Positions 43,946 to 53,996 of a stretch of DNA of 64,000 nucleotides are shown in pieces. Position numbers and translations under genes: made by a program. The notes beneath the pieces were generated by a model. It was not told the DNA's origin. It was given only the letters and a program-made list of their open reading frames with translations, and ran no database searches. Numbering within the stretch: the first letter of the stretch is position 1; every line of letters starts with the position of its first letter. This DNA comes from Lutispora saccharofermentans (GTDB lineage: Bacteria > Bacillota > Clostridia > Lutisporales > Lutisporaceae), in contig NZ_JAJEKE010000007.1 of the NCBI RefSeq assembly GCF_024363565.1, positions 62,001 through 126,000 of the forward strand, in the 5' to 3' direction.

Positions 43946-45832
43946 ATGTATAAATTCTTAGAGAAAATAAACAATCCGGAAGATTTAAAAAACCTGAATC
44001 ATGATGAGCTTGATTATCTCAGCCAGGATATCAGAGATTATATAATAGAAGTAGTTTCAAAGAATGGCGGACATCTTGCTTCCAATCTTGGTGTTGTTGA
44101 GTTGACCTTGGCTTTACACAGGGTTTTTAATTCGCCAAAGGATAAAATAATCTGGGATGTAGGTCATCAATCCTATGTTCACAAGATAATTACCGATCGC
44201 AAGGAGAGCTTTAAGACACTAAGAACCCTAGGTGGTATCAGCGGTTTTCCCAAAGCATCGGAAAGTCCTCATGATGTATTTGATACAGGGCATAGCAGCA
44301 CTTCTATATCTGCTGCTTTAGGCATGGCAAAGGCAAGAGATTTAAAAGGTGAAGATTACTCTATAGTAGCTGTTATAGGAGACGGATCTTTAGGCGGAGG
44401 ATTAGCATTGGAGGCTTTGAACAATGCTGCAAATCTAAATACCAATATAATATTGATTTTAAATGACAATGAGATGTCTATATCCAAGAACGTAGGCGGC
44501 TTGAGCACTTATCTAGGAAGGCTTAGAACAGGCAAGATATACTTTAAATTTAAAAGAGAGATGGAGTTTATTTTTAATAAAATACCGGTTGTAGGGAAAA
44601 GCCTTTATAAAGCAGCGTATAAATGCCGCGATTGGTTTAAATACTTGGTAGTAAAGGGTATCATGTTTGAAGAGCTGGGATTTAAATACCTGGGCCCCAT
44701 AGATGGGCACAATATCAAGACCATGGAAAGAATATTATCTAATGCAAAGAGCTACAAGAAACATCCTGTACTGATCCATGTTGTCACAAAAAAAGGAAAC
44801 GGTTATCGAATAGCTGAAGATAAACCCGAAAAGTATCATAGCGTTGGCCCTTTCCTTGTTGAAACCGGTGAATCATTGACTAAAAGCAACGGTAGATCCT
44901 ATTCCTCGGTTTTCGGTGATAAAATAGCAGAACTTGCAAAGAAGGATGAAAAAATAGTAGCGATTACGGCTGCCATGCCGGAAGGCACAGGCTTAAACAA
45001 GTTCGCCGAGGAATTTAAGGATAGAGTTTTCGATGTAGGAATTGCAGAGCAGCATGCCGTAACTTTTTCTGCAGGCTTGGCCAAAGGCGGCTTTAAGCCG
45101 ATCTTTGCCGTATATTCAACTTTTCTTCAAAGAGCTTATGATCAAGTGCTTCATGATATATGCCTGCAAAACCTTTCCGTTATATTTGCCATTGATAGAG
45201 CGGGCTTAGTAGGACAAGACGGTGAGACTCACCAGGGTATATTTGATATATCTTATCTTAGAAGCTTGCCCAATATAACACTGATGAGCCCTAAATCAGG
45301 CAAAGAACTGGAGAATATGCTGGAATATGCTTTGAAGCTTGAAGGCCCCGTTGCCATAAGATACCCCAGGGGTGAGGCGGCTGAATATAGCTTTGAAGAA
45401 AAGCCTGTTAACTATGGGAAAGGCGAAATATTGCTCAATGGTGATGATGGAATTATTATTGCTGAAGGAACCATGGTTAAGAGGGCAATCCAAGTATGTG
45501 AAGCTTTAAATAAGCAAAATATAAATATGACTCTGGTAAACATACGATTCATTAAGCCGCTGGATGAACATCTGCTGGATGAAATGGCATCAAAGGCTAT
45601 TCCTATTTATACTCTTGAAGATAATATATTTGAGGGAGGCTTTGGCAGCAGTATATTAGAATATTATTCTTCAAAGGAGAAGGATGTAGCTTTGAAAATT
45701 TTTGCTCACAAAAACGGGATCATAACCCATGGTGAGACCAGCGAGCTGATGAAGCTTGAAAAGCTTGATAATGATAGCATATGTGAGGCAATAATATCGG
45801 ATATTCGGGTGAGAAAAAATGGAGAAAGATAA
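43946..45832 (+). CDS. dxs: 1-deoxy-D-xylulose-5-phosphate synthase
   Basis: 628 residues. Thiamine-diphosphate enzyme, the first step of the MEP isoprenoid pathway. Signs are GGHLASNLG, HQSYVHK, the ThDP motif GDGSLGGGLALEALNNAA, and the C-terminal transketolase part with AEQHAVTFSAG, DRAGLVGQDGETHQG and RYPRG. ATG 43946 is chosen behind AAGGCAGG. Grouped with ispA, so the operon carries two isoprenoid genes. Confidence 0.95.
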   Translation: MYKFLEKINNPEDLKNLNHDELDYLSQDIRDYIIEVVSKNGGHLASNLGVVELTLALHRVFNSPKDKIIWDVGHQSYVHKIITDRKESFKTLRTLGGISGFPKASESPHDVFDTGHSSTSISAALGMAKARDLKGEDYSIVAVIGDGSLGGGLALEALNNAANLNTNIILILNDNEMSISKNVGGLSTYLGRLRTGKIYFKFKREMEFIFNKIPVVGKSLYKAAYKCRDWFKYLVVKGIMFEELGFKYLGPIDGHNIKTMERILSNAKSYKKHPVLIHVVTKKGNGYRIAEDKPEKYHSVGPFLVETGESLTKSNGRSYSSVFGDKIAELAKKDEKIVAITAAMPEGTGLNKFAEEFKDRVFDVGIAEQHAVTFSAGLAKGGFKPIFAVYSTFLQRAYDQVLHDICLQNLSVIFAIDRAGLVGQDGETHQGIFDISYLRSLPNITLMSPKSGKELENMLEYALKLEGPVAIRYPRGEAAEYSFEEKPVNYGKGEILLNGDDGIIIAEGTMVKRAIQVCEALNKQNINMTLVNIRFIKPLDEHLLDEMASKAIPIYTLEDNIFEGGFGSSILEYYSSKEKDVALKIFAHKNGIITHGETSELMKLEKLDNDSICEAIISDIRVRKNGER

Positions 45833-46637
45833 AATCAGATTAGATGTCCTGCTGACAGAAAAAGGGCTGGCTGAAAGCAGAGAAAAAGCCCGGGCAATTA
45901 TCATGTCCGGGATTGTTTATGTCGATGAAAACAAGGTGGATAAACCGGGTACTAAGATTTCGGCTGATTCCAATATTCAGATAAAAGGATCTACCTTGCC
46001 TTATGTCAGCAGAGGAGGCCTGAAGCTTGCCAAAGCCGTCGACTTTTTTCATATTAATTTAAAAGATGTTATTGCAGCTGACATAGGAGCCTCAACGGGA
46101 GGCTTTACAGATTGCATGCTTCAAAACGGAGCCGTAAAAGTATACGCTATTGATGTAGGATACGGGCAACTGGCATGGAAGCTGAGAAGCGATGAGCGTG
46201 TTGTTGTAATGGAGAGGACAAATATCAGATATGTCACACCTGACATGATGCAAGAGAAATTAGATTTTGCATCTATTGATGTATCCTTTATCTCTCTGAA
46301 AAAAGTTTTACCGGCTGTAATTTCTATATTAAAGGACGAAGCTTCTTTGGTTTGCCTCATAAAACCGCAATTTGAAGCCGGTAGAGAAAAAATAGGGAAA
46401 AAGGGTGTGGTCAGAGATAAGAATGTTCATATTGAGGTCATGGCGGAAATATGTAATTTTTGTCAGGCTTCTATGAATATCGAGATAAATGGCCTTACTT
46501 ATTCTCCTATCAGAGGGCCTGAAGGCAACATAGAATATTTGATTTTTTTAAAAAAGACATTGAATCCTGAAAAAAATAAAGTATTTGATGATAAAATCAT
46601 TGATATTGTTGATGAAGCCAATGAATATTTTAAATAG
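45819..46637 (+). CDS. tlyA: TlyA family rRNA 2'-O-methyltransferase
   Basis: 272 residues. An N-terminal S4 RNA-binding domain (RLDVLLTEKGLAESREKAR) then an FtsJ-like SAM domain (ADIGASTGGFTDCML). It overlaps dxs by 14 nt. The family methylates 16S/23S rRNA in mycobacteria (capreomycin sensitivity); the clostridial target is not shown. Confidence 0.9.
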   Translation: MEKDKIRLDVLLTEKGLAESREKARAIIMSGIVYVDENKVDKPGTKISADSNIQIKGSTLPYVSRGGLKLAKAVDFFHINLKDVIAADIGASTGGFTDCMLQNGAVKVYAIDVGYGQLAWKLRSDERVVVMERTNIRYVTPDMMQEKLDFASIDVSFISLKKVLPAVISILKDEASLVCLIKPQFEAGREKIGKKGVVRDKNVHIEVMAEICNFCQASMNIEINGLTYSPIRGPEGNIEYLIFLKKTLNPEKNKVFDDKIIDIVDEANEYFK

Positions 46638-46693
46638 TTTGGCAAAACATATGGATATATTTTCATATTTAATGTAAAATTATATATGGATAT

Positions 46694-46722
46694 TTGATGG
46701 ACATAAAATAATCAATTATAAT
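46694..46722 (+). promoter_or_regulatory. Sigma-A-type promoter for nadK-argR-recN
   Basis: TTGATG (46694-46699), 17 nt, TATAAT (46717-46722), 23 nt before the nadK start. Confidence 0.55.
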
Positions 46723-46744
46723 ATATACTGGATGGTGTTAGTAT

Positions 46745-47617
46745 TTGTCGAGAATAGGTATTATACCAAACTTAAGCAAGGACAACGATTTGCATTTGAC
46801 TGAAAGCATTGCAAAATGGTTGCTAGACAATGAACAGGAAGTTTTATTAGGCAATAGCATTGCTTCCAGAATTGGAAAGCCTGAGTTGGGTTTAAAAAAT
46901 GAAGATATTTTTATGAATAGTGATTTTTTAATAGTCTTAGGTGGAGATGGAACACTTTTAAATATTGCCAGACAATCAGCATATTATAACGTACCCCTTT
47001 TTGGAATAAATTTAGGCCATTTGGGTTTTCTCACTGAGGTTGAAGCTGAGGAAATGTTCCCCGCTCTGGAAAAATTAATTGCCGGAGAATATGAGATAGA
47101 AAAAAGGATGATGCTGGAAGCTACTGTTGAAACTGATAACATTCAGCTTGAAAAATCGGTGGCGCTGAATGATATAGGAATAACCAAGGGCCCCTTTGCA
47201 AGGATCATCAGATTGGGTATTTATATCAATGATGATTTCGTAGATTTATATTCCGCTGATGGAGTTGTTATATCAAGCCCAACGGGATCAACTGCCTATT
47301 CTTTATCTGCAGGCGGTCCCATAGTAAGCCCCGAGGTAAAGGTAATGATAATAACTCCTATATGTCCCCATATCCTTCATTCAAGATCTATCGTAGTTTC
47401 AAATGAAGATGTCGTTAAAATTGAGGTTTGCCAGAACAATACGGAGGTCATGCTTACTGTTGATGGACAACAGGGCTATAAGTTAAAGGCAGGAGATGTT
47501 GTTACTATAAGACAAGCTCAATGTCATACCAGTCTGGTTAAGCTAAAGGACAGAAGTTTTTTTCAAGTGCTTAGAAAAAAAATATCAGAGAAATGGGACT
47601 CAAACCGTAAATTTTAA
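46745..47617 (+). CDS. nadK: NAD kinase
   Basis: 290 residues. Makes NADP from NAD. GGDGT motif (LGGDGTLLN), [10 protein letters not shown], and [16 protein letters not shown] are all present. The start is TTG 46745 with a weak GGATGG site; the first motif (IGIIPN) begins right after. First gene of a nadK-argR-recN operon. Confidence 0.93.
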   Translation: MSRIGIIPNLSKDNDLHLTESIAKWLLDNEQEVLLGNSIASRIGKPELGLKNEDIFMNSDFLIVLGGDGTLLNIARQSAYYNVPLFGINLGHLGFLTEVEAEEMFPALEKLIAGEYEIEKRMMLEATVETDNIQLEKSVALNDIGITKGPFARIIRLGIYINDDFVDLYSADGVVISSPTGSTAYSLSAGGPIVSPEVKVMIITPICPHILHSRSIVVSNEDVVKIEVCQNNTEVMLTVDGQQGYKLKAGDVVTIRQAQCHTSLVKLKDRSFFQVLRKKISEKWDSNRKF

Positions 47618-47634
47618 AAAATGGAGGGAACAAA

Positions 47635-48084
47635 ATGAAAATTTCCAGGCACGCCAAAATACTTGAGATTATTGAAGACTACATAATCGAAACCCAGGAA
47701 GAATTAGCTGAGATGTTGAAAAAGAATGGTATTAATGTTACTCAGGCCACCGTATCCAGGGATATTAAGGAATTAAGGTTGATCAAGGTCCTCACTGAGG
47801 ATGGAAAATATAAATATGCGGCTATGAAAGAACAGGATAATATGCTGAATGAGCGTCTTTATAAAGTTTTTGCCGAAACGGTTTTGAGTTTAGACTATGC
47901 AGGCAATTTTATTGTAATCAAGACATTTTCTGGTGCGGCCAATGCGGCAGCAGAAGCTCTGGATGCCTTTGATTTAAAAGAGATAGTAGGTACAGTAGCA
48001 GGAGATAATACAATTTTTGTTTTGGTCAGAAATCAAGAGAATGTTATACCTGTTATTGAAAGGTTTAAAAAACTTATGAAATAG
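47635..48084 (+). CDS. argR: Arginine repressor ArgR
   Basis: 149 residues. N-terminal winged helix with [17 protein letters not shown]-terminal hexamer/arginine-binding domain with [14 protein letters not shown]. Represses arginine biosynthesis genes and often activates catabolism. SD GGAGGG. 17 nt after nadK. Confidence 0.95.
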   Translation: MKISRHAKILEIIEDYIIETQEELAEMLKKNGINVTQATVSRDIKELRLIKVLTEDGKYKYAAMKEQDNMLNERLYKVFAETVLSLDYAGNFIVIKTFSGAANAAAEALDAFDLKEIVGTVAGDNTIFVLVRNQENVIPVIERFKKLMK

Positions 48085-48093
48085 GTGAAATCT

Positions 48094-49785
48094 ATGCTTC
48101 ATGAATTATATATTAAAAACTTTATAATTTTTCATGAGGAAAGGGTAAGCTTTACTGATGGATTTAATGTGATAACCGGAGAAACCGGCTCGGGCAAATC
48201 GGTTATAATAGATGCGATTGGAGCTCTTTGCGGCGGAAAATTCAGCAAGGATGATATAAGGAGTGGAGCTGACAAGGCTTTTGTTCAGGGACTTTTTATT
48301 CTTTCGGACTCTCTGAAGGAGATTGAAGAGATACTGGAAAGCTATGGAATAAGCATGGAAGAAGATGGTTCCCTACTGATACAGAGGGAAGTCAGCATGG
48401 CAGGGAAAAGCTTATGCCGAATAAACGGACAGGCAGTCACACTGACTATGCTAAAAAATATCAGCCCTTATTTGATAGATATAGTAGCACAAAATGAACA
48501 TCAGCTTTTATTTAAGCCTTCTATGCATATCAGATTTTTAGATGGCTTTGGTTCAGAAGAATTTTTTCAAATAATGAAGGAAATAGCTGCTTTGGTTGAT
48601 AACATAAATTCCTTGACCGGAAAGCTTCAACAACTCTATGGAACGAGTCAAGAAAGGGAAAGAAAGCTTGACCTGCTGAAGTATCAGATTGACGAGATCG
48701 ATAATGCTAATTTATCCTTAGGAGAATATGAGAAGCTAATAAACCGCAAAAAGCTATTGAATAATAGCGAAAAGCTCTTTAACGTGATTTCATCAATATA
48801 TCGGGAATTATTTCAAGGCGATGAAAAAGGGAAAAGTGTCTTAGATAATATAGGAAGCTCTCTGGAGTCCATGGAGAATATAAATGAAATAGATGAAAAT
48901 TTAAATGATTTTAAAGATACTATAGCAGACTGCTTTTATAAATTGGAGGATCTGAGAAACCCGATAAGGAAATATAGAGATAATATTGAATTTGACAGCG
49001 GAGAAATTGAAGTGATTGAAGAAAGGCTTGAAATTATCAATAAACTCGCGAGAAAATATGGGAATTCAATAGAAAATATACTGCAATACAGAGAAGAAGC
49101 TATTTCAGAGTACGAAAGCCTTAAGAACAGTCAAGCTGTAATAAGTGAATATGAGCAAGAGATTGATCGCCTGAAAGAAAAATATTTTGAAAAAGCTTTT
49201 TTATTGTCCAATATGCGAGAAAAGCTTTCGTCGACATTGGAAGATATGGTTGAAAAAGAACTAAGAGATTTAAATATGACCGGAGCAAGATTTATTGTCA
49301 ATATAGAAAAACGAGAAGAGCATATTGATAAAGAGGGCATTGATAAGGTGGAGTTTATGCTGTCCGCAAATCCCGGAGAAGCTGAAAAACCATTGATAAA
49401 AGTCGCATCCGGAGGAGAAGTATCCAGAGTAATGCTAGGTATAAAATCTGTGCTGTCTCGTTTTAAAAAGCATGATTGTATGGTATTTGATGAAATTGAT
49501 GCAGGGATTGGAGGACATACAGCTAATGTGGTTGGCCAAAAGCTTTACAATATTTCTAAGTTTATTCAGACTATATGTATAACTCACTTGCCCCAGATCG
49601 CTTGTTATTCTGATAATCATATTAATGTCAGCAAACATATTGAAAGCAATAAAACTTTTTCGGAAATTAAAAATTTAACGGAAGAGGAAAGGATTTCTGA
49701 AATCGCAAAAATGATAGCCCTTGGTAATGATTATGATTTTTCACTAAGTATGGCAAAAGAGTTATTAGAAAGTAAAAAGGCTTGA
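48094..49785 (+). CDS. recN: DNA repair protein RecN
   Basis: 563 residues; SMC-like ATPase for double-strand break repair. Walker A GETGSGKS, signature KVASGGEVSRVMLGIK, Walker B MVFDEIDAGIGG, with a coiled coil in between. ATG 48094 is preferred over GTG 48085 since AGGTGA is then correctly spaced. Confidence 0.94.
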   Translation: MLHELYIKNFIIFHEERVSFTDGFNVITGETGSGKSVIIDAIGALCGGKFSKDDIRSGADKAFVQGLFILSDSLKEIEEILESYGISMEEDGSLLIQREVSMAGKSLCRINGQAVTLTMLKNISPYLIDIVAQNEHQLLFKPSMHIRFLDGFGSEEFFQIMKEIAALVDNINSLTGKLQQLYGTSQERERKLDLLKYQIDEIDNANLSLGEYEKLINRKKLLNNSEKLFNVISSIYRELFQGDEKGKSVLDNIGSSLESMENINEIDENLNDFKDTIADCFYKLEDLRNPIRKYRDNIEFDSGEIEVIEERLEIINKLARKYGNSIENILQYREEAISEYESLKNSQAVISEYEQEIDRLKEKYFEKAFLLSNMREKLSSTLEDMVEKELRDLNMTGARFIVNIEKREEHIDKEGIDKVEFMLSANPGEAEKPLIKVASGGEVSRVMLGIKSVLSRFKKHDCMVFDEIDAGIGGHTANVVGQKLYNISKFIQTICITHLPQIACYSDNHINVSKHIESNKTFSEIKNLTEEERISEIAKMIALGNDYDFSLSMAKELLESKKA

Positions 49786-49799
49786 TTAAAGCCTTTTTT
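49774..49799 (+). terminator. Intrinsic terminator at the recN stop codon
   Basis: AAAAAGGCTT / AAGCCTTTTT with a 5-nt loop ends in a T run. The 5' arm overlaps the last recN codons. Confidence 0.8.
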
Positions 49800-49971
49800 A
49801 ATTATTAAAAAGTATAAATTTCCTTAATCTTAGCTTTTCATAAAATTCATTTCAATAAAGCTTCATCGATTTAAAATACTTGGCAAAGCATTCTCATTTT
49901 AAAATTATGACAATTATTTAATAGAATAATGGGACTATGAAATAGGAAAATTAAATTATAGAGAAAGAAAT

Positions 49972-51177
49972 TTGAAGGTTGAATTCTTCTGGGGAAACAG
50001 GAGAGTGAAGCTTTTGGCAGTATTTAATAAAAACAATGGTTGGAGGAGTATAATATCCTTTTTTATTTTATGCCTAGTTTTGACAGGATTATCACAGATA
50101 TCTAATTTATCTGAAAAAAATTATCTGCCTCAAGGTGAAGTAAAGATCTTTAGTTTGCTATCTAAAAAAAATAATACGGTCAGTGTTGCGCCTGATATAC
50201 AAGTAATACCATCAGGAGAATCTATTGGAGTTAAAATTGAATCAAAAGGGGTTTTAGTCGTTGGGTTATCGACAATAACAGATATAAGCGGGAAAAAAGT
50301 GTGTCCTGCTTCAGAAGGAGGCTTCGCTAGTGGCGATAAGATCCTGAAGATAAATGGTGAAAACATAGAAAATGAAAAAGATATAATTGAAATAATCAAT
50401 GATGTAGAGAACAAAGGGAAAAAGGTAAAAGTATCCATTGAAAGAAAAGGAAAGCCTCTGGAATTGACAATAAGGCCTGTGCAAAGCAACGAAGATAAGC
50501 TTTTTAAGATGGGCTTGTGGGTCAGAGATAATATTGCAGGCGTTGGGACCATGACGTTTTATGAGCCTGACTCGGGTGAGTTCGGTGCGCTTGGGCACGG
50601 AATCACTGATATAGATTCGGGTGTTTTGATCGATATTGACAAAGGGAAAATAATGAAATCCAAGGTAATAAGTATTCAAAGAGCCAAGAAAGCTGCTCCA
50701 GGCGAAATTGTAGGTCTTTTTACAGATAATGGCGGAGTTTATGGTGTTATCAATAAAAATACTGCTTTTGGAATTTATGGAGTTTTAGAAAGAAACAGCA
50801 TAAATAAAAGATCTGCTTCTATGCCTATAGCTTTGAGCAGCCAGGTAAAAGAAGGGCCGGCTAAGATATTGACTACTATTGAAGACAACAAAGTTGAAGA
50901 GTTTGACATTGAAATCCAAAAAATATTTAGACAAAACAATGCAGATTCAAAAAGTATGATCATAAGAATAACAGATGAAAGATTGATAGAAAAAACAGGC
51001 GGAATAGTGCAGGGCATGTCAGGCAGCCCCATTATACAAAACGGAAGGCTTGTGGGAGCTGTGACCCATGTTTTGATCAATGATCCGCTCAGAGGATATG
51101 GCATATTTGCTGAATGGATGATAAAAGAAACAAATATCAGCCCTGCCTCCAGCTATAAATCTGTAGTAGGTCAGTGA
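49972..51177 (+). CDS. spoIVB: SpoIVB peptidase (stage IV sporulation protein B)
   Basis: S55 serine peptidase made in the forespore, secreted across the inner membrane, which starts pro-sigma-K processing. A membrane helix at about 24-41 is followed by a PDZ domain (about 95-168) and the peptidase domain with His209 (GALGHG) and the GMSGSP motif (Ser352), then GAVTHVLINDPLRGYGIF. The start is uncertain: TTG 49972 has GAGAAAG, while TTG 50014 lies 8-9 nt past GGAGAG and gives a shorter protein. Presence fits the SigK pro-sequence. Confidence 0.92.
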   Translation: MKVEFFWGNRRVKLLAVFNKNNGWRSIISFFILCLVLTGLSQISNLSEKNYLPQGEVKIFSLLSKKNNTVSVAPDIQVIPSGESIGVKIESKGVLVVGLSTITDISGKKVCPASEGGFASGDKILKINGENIENEKDIIEIINDVENKGKKVKVSIERKGKPLELTIRPVQSNEDKLFKMGLWVRDNIAGVGTMTFYEPDSGEFGALGHGITDIDSGVLIDIDKGKIMKSKVISIQRAKKAAPGEIVGLFTDNGGVYGVINKNTAFGIYGVLERNSINKRSASMPIALSSQVKEGPAKILTTIEDNKVEEFDIEIQKIFRQNNADSKSMIIRITDERLIEKTGGIVQGMSGSPIIQNGRLVGAVTHVLINDPLRGYGIFAEWMIKETNISPASSYKSVVGQ

Positions 51178-51181
51178 ATAA

Positions 51182-51219
51182 AGTAGGTCAAACGCAGCTT
51201 TAACACCGTTTGGCCTACT
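51182..51219 (+). terminator. Hairpin between spoIVB and spo0A
   Basis: AGTAGGTCAAAC (51182-51193) pairs with GTTTGGCCTACT (51208-51219), 12 bp with one wobble. A T-rich stretch follows after a gap. Confidence 0.65.
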
Positions 51220-51310
51220 GGCATTTAATTTTGCAAAATTTGTAGTTTTTTTTAAGTATTTTATTGTCTCAATTTGTTTGAATTTTATGAACGATACTTG
51301 GCATTATATA

Positions 51311-51337
51311 GCAGGAAATGAATTTACTGTGTCGAAT
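51311..51337 (+). promoter_or_regulatory. Sigma-H promoter overlapping a 0A box, upstream of spo0A
   Basis: GCAGGAAAT (51311-51319) matches RnAGGAwWW exactly; after 11 nt comes GTCGAAT (51331-51337), matching RnnGAAT. The heptamer TGTCGAA (51330-51336) is a perfect 0A box laid over the -10. This suggests sigma-H-driven, autoregulated spo0A expression. Confidence 0.75.
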
Positions 51338-51370
51338 TACTATTTAGACTACTAAAAAGGGGGAGATTTT

Positions 51371-52177
51371 ATGGATTTGAGTAAAATTAAAATAGTTATT
51401 GCTGATGATAATAAGGATTTTTGTGGTATTTTAAGTGAATATCTAGAGATGCAAGATGACTTTGAGATTGTCGGTACTGCTAAGGATGGCCTTGAGACTC
51501 TAGACCTGATCGCATCCAAGCTGCCGGATATTGTAATATTAGATATTATAATGCCCCATCTTGATGGATTAGGTGTATTGGAAAAATTGAACAGCATGAA
51601 ATTGGAGAAAATTCCTAAGGTTATAATTCTTTCTGCTGTCGGTCAAGACAAAATTACACAAAAAGCATTGGCATTAGGCGCTGAATATTATGTTGTAAAA
51701 CCATTTGACATGGATATATTCGCAAAAAGGATCAGGGAATCAATGGGCATTATGTCAGCAGGCTCAGAAAAAAAGATATTGTTTCAATCGCCTTCTATCA
51801 GTGTGTCCGCTAATGTTCCCAGCCAAGATTTAGAGTCTGCGATAACAGGAATCATACATGAGATCGGTGTCCCTGCACATATAAAGGGGTACATATACTT
51901 GAGAGAAGCAATAACTATGGTGGTCAATAACATGGAGCTGCTCAGTGCGGTAACAAAAGAACTATATCCATCCATAGCAAGAAAATTCAATACTACGTCA
52001 AGCAGAGTAGAAAGAGCGATAAGACATGCTATAGAAGTTGCATGGGGTCGAGGAAGACTGGAAGTCATAAATAATTTGTTCGGTTATACAATACATAATG
52101 ACAAAGGAAAGCCTACAAACTCAGAATTTATTGCTATGGTTGCAGATAAACTCAGACTGGAAATGAAGATAAGTTAA
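51371..52177 (+). CDS. spo0A: Sporulation transcription factor Spo0A
   Basis: 268 residues. Receiver domain with the acidic pair DD (12-13), phospho-acceptor Asp58 in VILDIIMP and conserved Lys in VVKPFD. The C-terminal DNA-binding domain has the recognition helix [18 protein letters not shown]. Master regulator of sporulation entry. ATG follows AAAGGGGGAG. spoIVB-spo0A order is the standard one. Confidence 0.97.
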   Translation: MDLSKIKIVIADDNKDFCGILSEYLEMQDDFEIVGTAKDGLETLDLIASKLPDIVILDIIMPHLDGLGVLEKLNSMKLEKIPKVIILSAVGQDKITQKALALGAEYYVVKPFDMDIFAKRIRESMGIMSAGSEKKILFQSPSISVSANVPSQDLESAITGIIHEIGVPAHIKGYIYLREAITMVVNNMELLSAVTKELYPSIARKFNTTSSRVERAIRHAIEVAWGRGRLEVINNLFGYTIHNDKGKPTNSEFIAMVADKLRLEMKIS

Positions 52178-52229
52178 TATGCATTAATAAATAATACTTA
52201 ATAAGCTTTATATCGGGATCAAGTACATA

Positions 52230-52257
52230 ATGCAGCGGTGGAAGTCCACCGCTGCAT
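52230..52257. terminator. Convergent terminator between spo0A and cls
   Basis: ATGCAGCGGTGG / CCACCGCTGCAT, a perfect 12-bp stem with a 4-nt loop, lies between two convergent genes. The T-tracts are poor on both strands. Confidence 0.65.
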
Positions 52258-52268
52258 CGCTTTGTGTT

Positions 52269-53705
52269 CTAAAGAAGAGAAGAAAATGTTCTTGCCAAAG
52301 CGTCGATAAATTTCACTGCTCTTGGAAGCCCTTCATAATATTTTATAGTCATCTCTGTACTGTTGTTTAGATCATCACAAAACATGCTTTCCAACTCTTG
52401 ACTTTTTTCTTCATCATAAATCATAGCATTTATTTCATAATTTAGCTCATAGCTTCTCATATCCATATTAGCAGTACCTACTGACGCTATTTTACCGTCG
52501 ACAGTGATGGTTTTGGCATGCACAAAGCCTTCCTTATCGTAAAAGAATACTTTTGCACCACATTTTATGAGTTCAAAGAGAAAAGTTCTCGATGCATGAT
52601 AGACCAAAAAATGATCATACTTGCCGGGAAACAGTATTTTTACTTCAATGCCTGACAGAGCTGCAATCTTTAATGCTTCCATTATGCTTTCACTGGGCAC
52701 AAAATATGGTGTAGTGATATATATATGATGCTTCGCCATACTTATCATTTTTAATATTCCTTGCATTATTGCCGGATAACTTGAGTCTGGGCCGCTTTTT
52801 ACTAATTGAAGCACCTTGCCCGAATATTTATTGGGAACCGGAAAATACGCTTCAAAGTCGTCATCATCGAAAGTATATTCTTTTAAAGCTTTTTTTATAG
52901 TGATATAGTCATCAAGGAAAACAGCCTGCAAACCGAGTACAAAATCTCCCCTTATCATAAGATGCGTATCTCGCCAATATCCTAATTTACTCTTGCCAAG
53001 GTATTCATCGCCTATATTTATTCCGCCTATAAAGCCTATTATGCCATCAATGATCGCTATTTTTCTATGATTTCTATAGTTGATTTGCGTGTTTATGCTT
53101 CTCAGGAGAGGAGCTAAGAAGTATGAATACTGAATTACCTCAACACCTGCATTTCTAAGCTCGGATATATATTTCTTTCCCAGCTTTATAGAACCGACAC
53201 GGTCCAGGATGAGCTTTACTTTAACACCTTCATGTGACTTTTCAATCAAAATATTTTTGATTTTATTGCCTATCAAATCATTTTTTACTATGTAGTATTC
53301 CATATGTATGTGATTTCTGGCTTTCAATAATTCCTGCTTGAGCACTTCAAATTTTTCCTCACCATTTTTAAATATGCTTATATCATTATTGATAAAAATG
53401 GGAGAATCACTATTTTTGCCTAGCAGTTCAATCAATGATATATACTCTGAACTTTCAATTTTACATAATGCATGGTTTATCAATTCTTTAATTATCGGAC
53501 TTATCTCATCATTCAATTTATGCCTTTTCCAATTCCGCCCCAGAAATATATAGAATAGTACTCCTAAAGGGGGCAAAAGTACGATAATAAGCAGCCAGGC
53601 TATGGTTTTTTCCGGCCTTTTTCTTTCCAGAATGACTACCAAAACTGTTATTATGATGTTTATCAATATAAATAATGAAATAGCTAGTTCTATTTGCTTG
53701 CTCAT
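52269..53705 (-). CDS. cls: Cardiolipin synthase
   Basis: 478 residues. Two N-terminal membrane helices, then two phospholipase-D HKD motifs: HRKIAIIDGIIGFIGG and HAKTITVDGKIASVGT. Makes cardiolipin from two phosphatidylglycerols. ATG at 53705 (SKQIELA) is chosen because GGATGGTGGG precedes it; the ATG at 53717 is a longer option. Only this gene and the small one upstream of it run on the minus strand. Confidence 0.9.
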   Translation of the reverse strand: MSKQIELAISLFILINIIITVLVVILERKRPEKTIAWLLIIVLLPPLGVLFYIFLGRNWKRHKLNDEISPIIKELINHALCKIESSEYISLIELLGKNSDSPIFINNDISIFKNGEEKFEVLKQELLKARNHIHMEYYIVKNDLIGNKIKNILIEKSHEGVKVKLILDRVGSIKLGKKYISELRNAGVEVIQYSYFLAPLLRSINTQINYRNHRKIAIIDGIIGFIGGINIGDEYLGKSKLGYWRDTHLMIRGDFVLGLQAVFLDDYITIKKALKEYTFDDDDFEAYFPVPNKYSGKVLQLVKSGPDSSYPAIMQGILKMISMAKHHIYITTPYFVPSESIMEALKIAALSGIEVKILFPGKYDHFLVYHASRTFLFELIKCGAKVFFYDKEGFVHAKTITVDGKIASVGTANMDMRSYELNYEINAMIYDEEKSQELESMFCDDLNNSTEMTIKYYEGLPRAVKFIDALARTFSSLL

Positions 53706-53790
53706 AGCACCCACCATCCTATCCTAATAATATTATATGATTAAAATCATGATAAGGATAGTATGGAATGAGCCAACAGTATTAATGTGG

Positions 53791-53919
53791 TCAATTATTG
53801 TTTTCGATGAGATATTTTTTAAGCGTGATGTTTTGATTTTGAATGTTATTTAGTATATAAATGAGATCTGAAAATTTGCCGACAAAATAAAAGCTTTTAT
53901 TTGTTAAAATACTAAGCAT
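53791..53919 (-). CDS. 42-residue small protein, candidate Z-ring inhibitor MciZ
   Basis: ATG at 53919 lies 10 nt behind a strong AAAGGGAGG site. The protein begins MLSILTNKSFYFVGKFSDLI and ends LKKYLIENNN. Length and the K..(hydrophobic)VGK...I...L pattern resemble Bacillus MciZ (40 residues, with VLVGKAWEIRAKL), the mother-cell inhibitor of FtsZ. As I recall, mciZ in Bacillus is also near nudF, which is divergent here by 77 bp. Identity is tentative. It is 85 bp upstream of cls on the same strand. Confidence 0.55.
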   Translation of the reverse strand: MLSILTNKSFYFVGKFSDLIYILNNIQNQNITLKKYLIENNN

Positions 53920-53996
53920 ATGTTTATTACCTCCCTTTTAAATGCTAAAATATTATATGTGTTTAATTTAAAATAATTCATTTTAGAGGTGGTACG

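Noticed and set aside
46742..46752. 0A-box-like TTGTCGAG at the nadK start
   Set aside because: It coincides with the start codon (TTG TCG AGA), differs from the consensus at the last base and lies downstream of a good sigma-A promoter.
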